Program-made: the position numbers and the translations under genes
The notes under the pieces: generated by a model
The model's database searches: none
What the model was told of the DNA's origin: nothing
What the model saw: the letters and a program-made list of their open reading frames with translations, nothing else
NCBI GenBank assembly: GCA_029204045.2
Contig: JAQNDB010000115.1
Coordinates: 1 to 64,000, forward strand
DNA: 64,000 nucleotides
Direction: 5' to 3'
Origin: Tillandsia leiboldiana
Taxonomy: Eukaryota > Streptophyta > Magnoliopsida > Poales > Bromeliaceae
Part shown: positions 46,333 through 56,791 of the stretch, piece by piece
Layout: every line of letters begins with the position of its first letter
How positions within the stretch are numbered: position 1 is the first letter of the stretch

Positions 46333-47287
46333 CTTAGGTAATTTAGTGCTTATCTCAATTTGAAAGGGTAGAATTCAAAATTGATGTCATTTGGAAAATC
46401 TCCGTAAGTCATCTTTGTAAATCCGTTACATCTTGATAGAGTTTGGATCTCAAGATTATTTTTGATGACTTGTGTTTGATGAATATAACATGAAAAACTG
46501 TTTATAATGTTTTATCTTTGTTTTTCATGATTTAGGAGTAAAGCTTTTTAATTTTGTGAAATTAATTGGATTGAATGGCATCTGTGTGATCTCATAATAT
46601 TTCAAAGCACTTAAATTATTTTCTTGATGGAACACAAATCGGTATTTGAAAAGATTCCAAAATCTGGATTTGTTTCAAGAAATTATCTGATTCTTGCTTT
46701 CTGGTACCGGTACGCAATCTGCATTTTTTTTATATACCGGAACTAAGCTTTTATCTCTCTTTCTCTATGAACTAATGTTGTTAGATTTCCTTTTGTCTTT
46801 TAATTTCACTGTTTGACAATTTGTGACAAAAAGGGGGAGAAGAGAAATGACGGAGATGAGATCATCGAGAGGAGATAGGACAAACAAAAAAGGGGGAGAA
46901 CAGAAAATAATGATCGTATCACAAAGGGGGAGAACAGAGATGCTCAAGATAGGGGGAGATAAAGAAAAGATTGAAAGAGCCGAAAAACAAAAGAACCAAA
47001 AGGACGAATCAAATGTAGGATTTTAATTTCTAACGACTAACGTTTGATTTTGTTTGGAGTTTTGTTTTGCAGGAATTACATCACTTTAAGACTCCAAGTC
47101 CTAAGTCATAGAGTATGTTCTAGGATTGTTTGGTTCAAATGTAATTTTGTATTTATTGGATCTTTCACGCAAAGAAAATCAATGTTTTGGTGATAACATT
47201 GAATTTCGACTTTTTGGTTTAAGATGAGTGACTTGAGCGCTTTTATGTATTTTTGGGTTTTGTCACGAAATTGCCAAAGGGGGAGAT
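46333..47287 (+). other. SB2 3' interior: PPT-like repeats and PPT
   Basis: AT-rich, with no ORF of note. The env-like ORF and its leader are missing; one GGTACCGGTACGCAA survives near 46703. PPT-like AAGGGGGAGA words recur at 46830-46965, and the PPT AAAGGGGGAGAT ends at 47287. Confidence 0.75.
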
Positions 47288-48689
47288 TGTTACGGCATTT
47301 TGGTGTTGGCATATTTCGTGAGTCAAGTCAGTGAGTTGAGTCGGAGTCTTAAAGGGATCAAATTGTCAATCAGCAATCAAAGACTTAGAGAAGATTCAAC
47401 AAGAGCTCAAGTTGACACTCAGTGTCTTGAGTCTTGAAGATTGAAGTTGAAGAATTGTGGATCTTATAGATCAATCTCAAGGAAATTGGATTCGGAATGC
47501 TTAGGTACGTTTAACTAAATAATTTTGGTGATCCGAATTCTTTTGAGTGGTTTAGAAACACTTGGATAAGTTTTCATTGCATTTAAATCAAAAACTGGTG
47601 TTCGGACTTGTTCAGGATCCGGATCAGAACCAGCGATCCGGATCCCGAAGGTTGTTGCTTCATACAATACTCCGATCCGGATCCAAGCAAATTCTGATCC
47701 GGATCCCGAATGTTAAGTTTTCTGAATTGTATGAACGATCCGGATCAGGCAATCCGATCCGGATCCCGAACCTTGTTTTTTCTGGAATAGCCTGACTCGT
47801 TACGACGATCCGGATCACAGTAAATCCGATCCGGATCGCCGTCCTGAAAATTTCCAGATAAGGTAAGTTTTTGATTCTTATCTCTTTCCAAAGGTTTCTA
47901 AACTATAAATAGACATTTAGGGTTTCTCAAAAACGTGGGGAGCACGGCCGATTATTTTATAAAACACTTGAGAGCAACCCTAGAGGCTAGGTTTTTATCG
48001 TTCTTCTTTATAGCCTCTTTTAGGTCAATTCGATGGTTCTTTCAAGAACATATCTTTTGTCGAATTGATCTAATCTTTGCTTAGAGATTTTTCCCATGGA
48101 TCTTCATTGATAATCTAAGCAAAGGATCACCATTGAAGTCAATATTCTTATCGACTGAGTTTGCGTCGTGGATTCGACGTGGCATCGTGGATTCGGTGTG
48201 CTAAAGGCGTTTCGTGGATTCGAAACGTGTGCTCGTGGATTCGAGTGGCGTTCGTGGATTCGAACGTGCGCAGTGGACGTGCAAACGGTGGAGCGCGAGG
48301 TTCGAAGAAATTGAAGGAGGGGTTAAATCCGTGGAGACGGTAATCACCTTGTTATTCTTCCTTTCTTAGGGGATTGTTATTGCGTGGACATCCAACCGGT
48401 CAGCGCAAGGTCCGAAGAAGCTGAAGGAGGGGTTGAGTCCGTGGAGTCGGTAATCACCTTGTTATTCTTCTATTCTTAGTGGATTGTTATTGCGTGTTGG
48501 TCCCGTAGTTTTTCTCCTGGATTGGAGTTTCCACGTAAATCTCGGTGTGCTGTTTTTATTTTCCGCATTGGTTTTTATTTTGCACTGAGATTTGGTTTTA
48601 TAAGTATTACACCTATTCACCCCCCCTCTAGTTGTTTGATAGTACCTATTTAGATCCTTGTGGATCCTTAATTTATATAAAAACCTACA
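47288..48689 (+). repeat. SB2 3' LTR (1402 bp)
   Basis: Sister of 39116-40517: palindromes 47622-47847, TATA box 47904-47911, hairpins 48162-48267, 111-bp duplicate 48282-48503. Confidence 0.93.
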
Positions 48690-50188
48690 ATTGCCACTAT
48701 GATCCTCGCGTCGAGACGATCGAAACGAGTACTCGCACGCCCAAATCCGATACCTGTAGGCCGAGATATAAAATCGGCAAGGTGACCCTCTCGAAAGAAT
48801 CCTGTACCAAAAATCTGTAGCACTTATCTCTGGGAACAGGGATTTTTCACCTTCGGGAAAAACCCAGAAAAATCTAAGGAAATTCGAGGATGCTTCTTGC
48901 GATGTGTAGATGAAAAACGCCTTCTGGCATGCCTCAATCCGACGCCTGTGCGCAAAGATATCGCCGAAATACCGATGTGCTGTCCAAAACTCCGCAGTGG
49001 AAAACGGGTCAAAGAGAAGCTTGAAAAACTCCAAGAAAAGCTCTGAACGAGGGGAAGCTCAAAACACGATAGTTGAAGCTCTACCTGTCGTGAAGCCAAC
49101 GGCGCAAAAATCACTGAAAAAGGTGGTCGGAGTAGGCCGGGGAAGCTCGTGCACTGAAATGCGACGGAGAAAAACACCGAAGAAGAAACGTCGCGCCGCG
49201 CAGGTAAAATAGAAATCTCGAAATGCGTGCTGCTGAAAAATCCGAAACTTAGCAAGTGTATTCCTCTCTTCATGGAGATCAAATCTCCTTCTCATCCCTC
49301 AGAGAGAAAGGGGCTTGAAGAGGGTCAAAAAGCATAAGGAAGCTCCCTCGGATGCAACTTAAGGGAAAACCAAAGGAAAACATTTCGGGAAATTACCTCT
49401 GTGTCCCCAGAACAGGAAACACGCGTAGAAGGCCACCCAGGAGCCGCCAAGTGTCCCACCGAAGTCAACACAGCCACGTTGCGTGCATAGTGCCGCGGCG
49501 TCAGCGCGGCATGGCGCCCGCTCGCGCACGCGGCCCGAGGCGCTCCCGTGCGCCTCGGTGCGCCCGGTGCAGTGAGCCCGCCACTCACGACGCGCCACAT
49601 GGCAACCCCGGTCCACTGTGCACCCCCCTCGACGCTCCGTGAACCGCGCCTCGTGAGCCGTCCAACCACCAACCGCCACGTGGCCTTCCTTTGGTGCACG
49701 CCGGCCGCGTGGACCGCGCGCCTGCCCGCGCCCTTGTGCGCCTGCCCGCGGCCGCGCGCCGCCTGCCCGAGCCCGCACCGCCGTGCAGGTGCCGGCCGTA
49801 CGCCGGAACAGTACCTCATGCCTCGAAAATCGTGCCAAGTCATCTGGGCTCCGAAAAATACAAATAAATAGTCCATTTTGATCATTTTCGCGCGCTGAGT
49901 CCAAATCCGGTGTCCGATTTGCCAAATTCCATTCCTAAAATTTGCCGAATGCATCCGGAAAGGTGTTCCTTTGTCCAAACTTCGCGCTGAGCCTAATTTT
50001 AATATCCGTTTCGCGCGAAACCACTTCTAAAGATCCGACGGAGTCAACCGATCCCCCACGTGGTCCATTTAAGCCCAAAGTCCAACACTTATGTCCAAAT
50101 TGTGCACAATCACCGCCGACACACCACGTAGGCCTCCAGAAGCCACCCAACGCACTGCAACAGCTCTATGGAGATCCAGGTCATCACA
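48690..50188 (-). repeat. T4 solo LTR, last segment
   Basis: Starts with the second ATTGC and ends CATCACA. A G-box/CCAAT zone at about 49430-49690 is shorter than in T1 or S2. No clear TATA box was found. Confidence 0.85.
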
Positions 50189-50360
50189 GAACAAGACCCT
50201 GTCTCCAAAGGCTCCATACTCAATCCCACAAATCGGGGTGACTCATCCGCCAAAACTGGCTCACTTGATCAAAGCAATCCCACAGCTTACCCGTTGTCAA
50301 CTGTCCACCCTGCCTCGGTGCCCCAACACTAAACGTCGGCACGGAGGGAGCTACTTGCTA

Positions 50361-50485
50361 CTCCGACAACTGTGCCATTGCGCTGCTCCGACAACTGTGT
50401 CACTGCGCTGTTCCGACAACTGTGCCCCTGCGCTGTTCCGACAACTGTGCCCCTGCGCTGCTCCGACAACCGTGTCACTGCTCCG
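50361..50485. repeat. 25-bp tandem repeat, five copies, in T3 interior
   Basis: Units at 50361, 50386, 50411, 50436 and 50461, consensus YTCCGACAACTGTGYCMCTG plus CGCTG. The period is not a multiple of three, so it is not a selected coding repeat. Confidence 0.92.
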
Positions 50486-50900
50486 CTGATCTGCCTCCAA
50501 CACTCCTACCCTTCGGGTCCGGAGCTCTTAGACTCCAATCTGGGTATCCGGCCCGAAACAACCAGCTCAGACCCAACTGCCGCACCAAGGTGCACCCGGG
50601 TCAGGGCCCAACGTCGGGGAGACACCGCTCACCACGACAAAACCGCAAATCAGCACACCCCAAACACTCGACCCAATCTAGCGAAAGTCAAAGACATCCC
50701 TCTAATTTTGTAACTTTATGTTGTCTGCAGCCAACATAACTGTCCCACAAAAATAGGATATGTCGATCCCTCTTCACTCACAGGAAGAGTCAAACAAATA
50801 AATCACCGACTTTCGCAAAATGTCGCGTCTCTCACGCACTAACATCCTAGGGTCCGCCGAAAAGCCTAGGGTTTCCTAAGTCCCAACTGACCTATCACTA

Positions 50901-50914
50901 AGCTCTGATACCAA
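50901..50914 (-). other. T3 primer-binding site
   Basis: Minus strand TTGGTATCAGAGCT, 6 nt from the LTR end, as in T1. Confidence 0.85.
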
Positions 50915-51586
50915 CTAATCTGTCACGCCCCGGGTGTAAACCGGAACCCGGGCCCGTCTACAGATCCGCCGTGCACACTGTATTTCCCGCGTACACGAAG
51001 CGCCAAACCTTCTCAGATATAAGAGATAATACTAAAAGAGCAATAAAAACAGAGCTGAACTAAAAACTAATACATCTCAGACTGAAGCTGGAAATAAAAT
51101 ACAATACATCTGTATAAATGATACATCAGTCTCTCCCAGCTCACCAAAATAAATACAACCTGCTGGCAAAAGCTAGTCCCAAAAGTAAAGGTACAACCGT
51201 CTGAGGAAACATGGGTACATCAACAGTCCAGCTAACTCGCTCATCCTGCCTCGAGATCTATCTACTCAGCCGTCCTCTCTCCTCGACCCGCCGCTGAAAG
51301 CCCAGCAGCACCCGCAGAAGACACTGCAAAACAAGGGAGAAGAAAAAGAGGAAAGAAGAATGGGGGTGAGACTACTAGTAAACCAGTAGCCTCCCCTAGT
51401 GGGTAAAACCTCAAACTCTGACACACCCACTAGGTCTACCAGAGGCAAAAAGGAAAGAAGAGTGGTAAGAAATGAAACTGCTGAAAAAGGGAAATCTCCC
51501 ACTACTATGCCTCTAAAATACAGTCCTAGACTGGAATAACTGTATGCAACAATAACCAACCGTCCCAGATGAACCCAATCTGTACC

Positions 51587-51690
51587 GCCCTCATCATCGG
51601 GCAAGTAAGCCGCGCCGATGTGATAGCAAAATTCCTGCTGCCGCCCTCATCATCGGGCAAATAAACCGCGCCGATGAGATAGCAAAACTG
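51587..51690. repeat. 56-bp tandem duplicate in T3 LTR
   Basis: Units at 51587 and 51643, homologous to those at 25241. Confidence 0.85.
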
Positions 51691-51881
51691 TCCATAACTG
51701 TCTGGCCCCGGCCTCCGGAGGGGAACTCGAGGGGAGCGACCCACCCGAGGAAAGCATCACCGGGCAATAACCGCGTCGGTGTGATAAGTAAAAGCAGGAC
51801 TGGATCACAACTATAAAGCCCCAGTGGAACACAACCCTCCACTAAAAGAAAACTGATTCCCAATCAGATGCAAAAGTAACC

Positions 51882-52150
51882 ATCCGGTCAATCGCCCAAT
51901 ATCCGCGATTGCCGCAATACCCCAAAATCCACGACCAGGTCTCACCACCGACCTCCGGTCAACCGCCCAATATCTGCGGTCGCCGGAATAACCCACAATC
52001 ACAATCATGTCCCACATCCGACATCTGGTCAACCGCCTACTATCCGCGGTTGCCACAAAACCCTCTAGTCCATAATCATGCCCTATCACCGATGTCCTAT
52101 AACCGACATCCGGTCAACCACCCAATATCCGCGGTCGCCGCCAAAACCCA
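51882..52150. repeat. Stem-loop minisatellite in T3 LTR, four units
   Basis: Units near 51882, 51954, 52024 and 52108, homologous to 25539-25820. Confidence 0.82.
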
Positions 52151-53457
52151 TAATCCATAATCCAGGCCCCGGCTACACTATCCCAAACCCCTGCTCAAAC
52201 CCGAGCAACAAATACCACCTGACTAACGAAAGGAGAAAAGAAACAAACAAGGTTTCTCCTAAGTCAAGTTCCAGCATGAAAGTGTAGCGGTAAAAGATGG
52301 CCTATCTAGATGTCCATACTAGCATGCAAGTGTTCTCAAGGAAATATAATTTAAGTCATTGATCATTAACAGTATCCACCTATGCATGTCACCTACCCTC
52401 AAGTAGAACCACTAACAGGATAATCATATAGTCCAAAATAAATATTCCATTCCACATGCAAGGTTAAACGCTAACAAAGCAACCCAATCCCCACACAGGC
52501 ATGCATAAACCCAACCCCGATCATGATTAATCAAGATGTCCAAGTAAAGGGGGTCACTCTAATATTCCTAGTGAGCATGTCAAAATAGAGGTAAGCAACA
52601 ACCACCCACCTTGAGCTCTAAGTCCTGGTCCCAACAGTGAAGTCCACGCCCGGTCTAGGCAATCACCACAACACTGCACAAAGCACCCCAAAAGGACATA
52701 CACAATTAACATACAATGCTCACACAAAATCTGTCCCAAACACAACAGTCCACAGTTTTGCCTTTTTCACCTGCGAGATCTGCTCGAAAAATTCCAGGAA
52801 AAATACTGTCACGATCCTCGCGACGAACCGGTCGAAATGAGTACCTGCACGTTCAAATCCGAGTTTCCTACGCTGAGATACAAATTCGACAAGGGAACCA
52901 CCCCGAAATAAACCAATCACAAAATCTGAATCACAAGGTTCTGTCAACAGGAACTTTTCACCTTCGGGGAAAATTCAGAAAATTCCAAGAAAATTTGGAG
53001 ATATTCCTCGCGATGTGTAGATGAAAAAAGCCTTTTGAATCACCCCAATCCGATGCATGTGCGAAGATATTGTCAAAATACTGCAGCGCTGTCCAAAACT
53101 CCGCCCCAGAAAATGAGGTCACAAGATGATCCGAAAAACCCATGAAAAGCTCGGAATGGGAAAAACCAGTAAACAGGGGAAACGTAGCCCTACCTGTCTT
53201 GAAGCCAACGGCGCAAGAATCGTCTCAATCGGAGGTCGGAGTAAGCCGGGGGAGTCCTCACACTGAAACCGCGACGAAGAAGACCACAAATGAACGAGCG
53301 TCGCGCCGCGCCGTAAAAATGAAAACCTTGGGATGCGTGCCGTAGAAAAATCCTGGAATCTGCAGATGGAACCGGCTCTGAAGGAGGAGAAATCTTGGTG
53401 AAGGTTGCTCTGTGAGACTCCAAGCAAGGAAAGAGATACAACCGCTTGTTCTCGTCC

Positions 53458-53465
53458 TATTTATA
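53458..53465 (-). promoter_or_regulatory. TATA box of T3 5' LTR
   Basis: Minus strand TATAAATA in CAGCCTATAAATAGGACG. Confidence 0.6.
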
Positions 53466-53579
53466 GGCTGGGAAAACAAATCCGGAAATGACACTTTTGT
53501 CCCAATTTCCGGGTGCCCGCAAGAATCGGGCCGCTACAGTGTTGGGCCCGGCCCAACACTGTGCTCGCCCGAAACGCTC

Positions 53580-53925
53580 ACAGGCCGCCACGACACCCAC
53601 AAAACAGGCGACAGCCGATGCCGCCACTAACCTCGTGCCACGTGGCCCACCGGGAGGCCGACGCGTGGCAAGCCCACGCGCGGGAAAACGCGGGTCAGCG
53701 CGCCGACAGCCCCACGTGCGCGCTGCGCCCGCCGCCTGCGCCACCTGCCAGGCGCGCATCCCGAGGCCGCCTCACCATTTCCGTGGACCGGGCACACTTG
53801 GACCGGCCAACCAACGGTCGCCACGTGGCCCAGCCCGGTCCACCGTACACCCGCTCCACTCCGTGAACCGCGCCCACAGAACCGTCCAATCCAAACACGC
53901 CACGTGTCCTGCCCCTCCGGTGCAC
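53580..53925 (-). promoter_or_regulatory. G-box array in T3 LTR
   Basis: GCCACGTGGCCC, GCCACGTGTCC and CCACGTGCGC words, with CCAACCAACG close to one of them near 53808. Confidence 0.5.
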
Positions 53926-54184
53926 GCCGGCCCGTGGACCGCGGGCCGGCCCGCGCGCTGTTACGGAATTTGAGTTGGCATATTTCGTGAATTCGGTTAA
54001 GTCTTGAAGATTGAAGATAAAGAAGGTTGGATCATATAACTCAATCTCAAGAAAGAAGAATTCAAAAGGATCAGGTATGTTTAACTAATTATCTTTGGTG
54101 ATCCGAATACTTCTTATAGTGTAGAAACACTTGGATGAATTTTTAATTGAATAAAAATCAAAAAGTGGACATGGGACATGTTCA

Positions 54185-54475
54185 GGATCCGGATCAGACA
54201 TTCCAATCCGGATCCCGAAGGGTGTTTGTTCATACGCAACTTCAATCTGGATCGTAGCCTCCTTTGATCCGGATCCCGAACACTGGTTTTACCATGTTTT
54301 ATGAACGATCCGGATCAGGCTTTTCAATCCGGATCCCGAACGTTGGTGTTTGGTGAAATTGTATGAACGATCCGGATCAGGTACTTCGATCCGGATCCCG
54401 AACCTTTGTTTTTCTGGAAACTGTCTGTCTCGCTACTGCAATCCGGATCGCCGAAGTCCGATCCGGATCGCCGTC
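54185..54475 (+). promoter_or_regulatory. SC 5' LTR palindrome array (GATCCGGATC type)
   Basis: About ten ATCCGGAT sites. Successive pairs read GATCCGGATCAG, then AATCCGGATCCCGAA or CGATCCGGATCCCGAA, with TCCGGA starts 19 bp apart in several pairs. Confidence 0.75.
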
Positions 54476-54535
54476 CTGAAAAATTCCAGAAAAGGTTAGT
54501 TTTTGATTCTTATCCTCTTCCAATGGTTTCTAACC

Positions 54536-54543
54536 TATATATA
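54536..54543 (+). promoter_or_regulatory. TATA box of SC 5' LTR
   Basis: TATATATA in AACCTATATATAGACCC, about 65 bp after the last palindrome. Confidence 0.7.
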
Positions 54544-54808
54544 GACCCTTTAATTCATCTTTTAGGGTAACCACGAAAAAGGGAAAAAGACGACCGAAAT
54601 AGATAGATCCACAAATAGAGAAGAAAGGAAATACTAGATTTAATTCTATGTTTCTTCATCTATTTTATTAATTTGATTCTAGGTTTATCAAACTCAGATT
54701 TTGAGTAGAATCAAATTAATGAATACTTAGATGGTATTTCCGATCTATTTCTAATCTAAGTATTCGGCGGATCATCACCACCCAAAAACAACGATTTCCC
54801 CAAAATCG

Positions 54809-54991
54809 GCGCGTGGACTCGCGTGGCCTTGTGGATTCAAGGTGCTACCGCTCTCGTGGATTCGGAGCGAGGTACGTTCGTGGATTCGAAGCGTGCTACT
54901 GGGTGAAGACCGTGGATTCGGTCGGACGTCGTGGAGTCGACGTTGGACGTCGTGGATTCGGCGTTGGACGCAGATCGTGGATTCGAGAAGC
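54809..54991 (+). other. SC 5' LTR mini-hairpin array with TGGATT loops
   Basis: Eight units, including CCTTG/CAAGG, GACCG/CGGTC, ACGTCG/CGACGT (loop TGGAGT) and ACGTCG/CGGCGT (one wobble); two others pair with a single bulge (GCTC-T-CG with CG-GAGC, and ACG-TTCG with CGAA-G-CGT). The 3' LTR copy is at 63069-63251. Confidence 0.78.
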
Positions 54992-55290
54992 GTTGCGGAG
55001 CGAGCGGAGAAGATCAACTAGGAGCGTATGGAAAAAGGTTGAGTCGTCTGTGAGTACGGTATATCACCTTTGTACGTGTCATAATTCTAGTGGATTTCAC
55101 CGTGTTATCGGTCCCGTGGTTTTTTACTCCGGTTTGGAGTTTTCCACGTAAAAATCTCTGCGTGTTATTTATTTTTTCCGCATTGGGTTTTATATCGCAA
55201 AGATTTTTGAGTGTTTATTGTTTACACCTATTCACCCCCCTCTAGGTATTTTTTCCCCTATTTAGATCCAATTATACATAACCCAACAAG

Positions 55291-55302
55291 TGGTATCAGA
55301 GC
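55291..55302 (+). other. SC primer-binding site
   Basis: TGGTATCAGAGC two bases after the LTR, complementary to initiator tRNA-Met. Confidence 0.9.
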
Positions 55303-55321
55303 GGGAATAGGGTTGTAAACA

Positions 55322-56785
55322 ATGGTTGAAGGTGGAAACATCAACAGACCTCCGTTCTTCGATGGAACAAATTATGCGTACTGAAAAGTACGGATGAAAG
55401 CCTTTTTAATTTCCATCGACGAACGGGTGTGGCAATCAATTGAATTAGGATGGTCTTATCCAACTGAAATTATTGCTGATGTTCGCACCATCAAACCTAG
55501 GTCGAAATGGACCAAGGAAGAGATAGATTTTTCTTCTTACAATGGCAAAGGGATTAATGCTCTATTTAATGCTTTGTCTCAAACTGAGTTCTCTCGCGTC
55601 TCGGCATGTGAGACTGCGAAAGAAATCTGGGATGTTCTTCAAGTTACACATGAGGGAACTAACCTTGTGAAGATTCAGAAACTGCAAATGCTTACGAGCA
55701 AGTTTGACTCTATTTTCATGGCAGAAAATGAATCGTTCACAGACTATTACACACGATTGCAAGACATCGTAAACTCATATGCTAACTTGGGAGAGAAGTT
55801 TCCAGAATTTAAAGTTGTAAGAAAAATATTAAGAACTCTTCCTGAAAGATTTCGTTCCAAGGTTACGGCCATTGAAACTATTAAACACCCGGACGAAATC
55901 CGTGTAGAAGAATTAGTTGGTTCATTACAAACTTATGAAATGACATTTCCTACTAACTATTCTTCTGGAAAAGCATCCTCTTCTAAGTCTTCAGGTTTAG
56001 CATTGAAAACAACAAAAGAAGAAGACGCGGATTCATCCTCCTCAGACGATGACGTAAACCTATCTATGGAGGACTTTGAGAAGCAGCTTGCTCTCTTGAC
56101 AAGAAGATTTCGCCGAAACTTTCGAAGGGGTAACTCAAGCAAAACTTCATCCTTCGTGAAGTCGAAGAAAGGCAAAGGTTCTTCAAGTTTCAAACCAAGA
56201 AAGCAAGAGGGTTTTTCTAAGGATAAGAAAAGCTTAGAAGGACAAGTCCAATGCTTCAAGTGCCGAGGGTACGGCCATATCTCAACGGAGTGTCCCAATA
56301 AGAATCCGTCAAAGAAGAAAGCGATGCAAGCCGTCACTTGGGATGACACCTCATCGTCAAATGAGTCATCGTCAAGTGATGAAGATGATAACGCAACGGC
56401 GTTCCACGCGTCCACATCTTCACCCTTCATGTGCTTAATGGCTAGTACATCTGAGTCCTTGTCCAACTCCACTATTGAAAAGACTGCAACGGACAATGAA
56501 TCGGATAATTCTGAAGGTGAAGATTTTGCTCTAGCCTACCACAGACTTTTGAGGGATTCAAAGAAACTGGCTAAGCAAAATAAGGGGTTGAGAGGGAGAT
56601 TGCAGGATCTCGAAGAAGAAGTAAAAAGGGTAACTTCTCTCTCGACCGATCTTGAAGTGGAAAGGGATAATCTGATAAAAGCAAATGCTTCACTTCAAGA
56701 GTCCAATGAGCAATTCGAGAAGAATTATGTAGATATGGTGAACAAAGCGAATTACTTCTTGAAGCTCAACGGCGAGGCTCGATAG
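55322..56785 (+). pseudogene. gag: SC gag, N-terminal part, with TGA and TAG stops
   Basis: Starts at ATG 55322 (MVEGGNINRPPFFDGTNYAY); codon 21 is TGA (55382) where SB2 has TGG (Trp). The frame is then open from 55394 for 463 residues: the gag core (WDVLQVTHEGTNLVKIQKL), an acidic Ser-rich linker, a CCHC knuckle (CFKCRGYGHISTEC) and a coiled coil. TAG at 56783-56785 ends it. The next codon continues in the same frame into the pol ORF, so a single substitution separates the two. Both stops fall inside gag and not at the gag-protease border, so I read them as mutations and not programmed readthrough. Confidence 0.85.
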
Positions 56786-56791
56786 GAAAAA

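Larger units (their letters stand above)
39116..48689 (+). mobile_element. SB2: pol-less Sirevirus derivative with gag, interrupted by S2
   Basis: Plus-strand element with the perfect TSD ATTGC (39111-39115 and 48690-48694) and two LTRs of exactly 1402 bp that differ at about six positions. The interior has a PBS, a gag split by solo LTR S2, the conserved non-coding block, PPT-like repeats and a PPT. Like SB1 it has no protease, integrase, RT or RNase H. Unlike SB1 it also lacks the env-like ORF, most of whose upstream palindrome array is gone. Confidence 0.92.
24574..50188 (-). mobile_element. T4: Tekay-type solo LTR, split by SB1 and SB2
   Basis: Three pieces (24574-26406, 38882-39115, 48690-50188) rejoin into one LTR of about 3.55 kb beginning TGTCACGCCCCGGGTG and ending CATCACA, flanked by the TSD GAACA (24569-24573 and 50189-50193). 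The TSD around a single LTR shows it is a solo LTR, the product of LTR-LTR recombination. It is closely similar to the T3 LTR, so a family member inserted into its own kind. No coding content. Confidence 0.85.
50189..50920 (-). pseudogene. gag: T3 interior: decayed gag-region relic
   Basis: 732 bases between T4 and the T3 5' LTR. On the minus strand the leader matches T1 closely (TGGCTGCAGACAACATAAAG and TTTGACTTTCGCTAGATTGG), then reads GTCTCCCCGACG where T1 has ATGCCTCCCCGACG, so the gag start codon is lost. A 25-bp tandem repeat follows. No usable reading frame remains. Confidence 0.7.
50921..53958 (-). repeat. T3 5' LTR, first segment
   Basis: Begins TGTCACGCCCCGGGTG. It contains the 56-bp duplicate (51587-51690), a stem-loop minisatellite with four units (51882-52150), a TATA complement at 53458 and a G-box zone (53580-53925). 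It ends CGCGC, the SC target. No coding content. Confidence 0.9.
53959..55288 (+). repeat. SC 5' LTR (1330 bp)
   Basis: TGTTACGGAATT ... ACCCAACA. Palindrome array (54185-54475), TATA box (54536), hairpin array (54809-54991). Confidence 0.93.

Noticed and set aside
46823..47026. 67-residue frame in the SB2 3' interior
   Set aside because: It is created by repeated AAGGGGGAGA PPT-like words; no family resemblance.
50189..50920. 24574-50188 and 50921-64000 read as the two LTRs of one element with a 730-bp interior
   Set aside because: The GAACA duplication on both sides of 24574-50188 shows that LTR is a separate solo insertion.
56783..56785. Programmed TAG readthrough between SC gag and pol
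   Set aside because: The stop is upstream of the second gag zinc knuckle and a second gag stop exists at 55382; the bases after TAG (GAAAAA) do not match known plant readthrough contexts.
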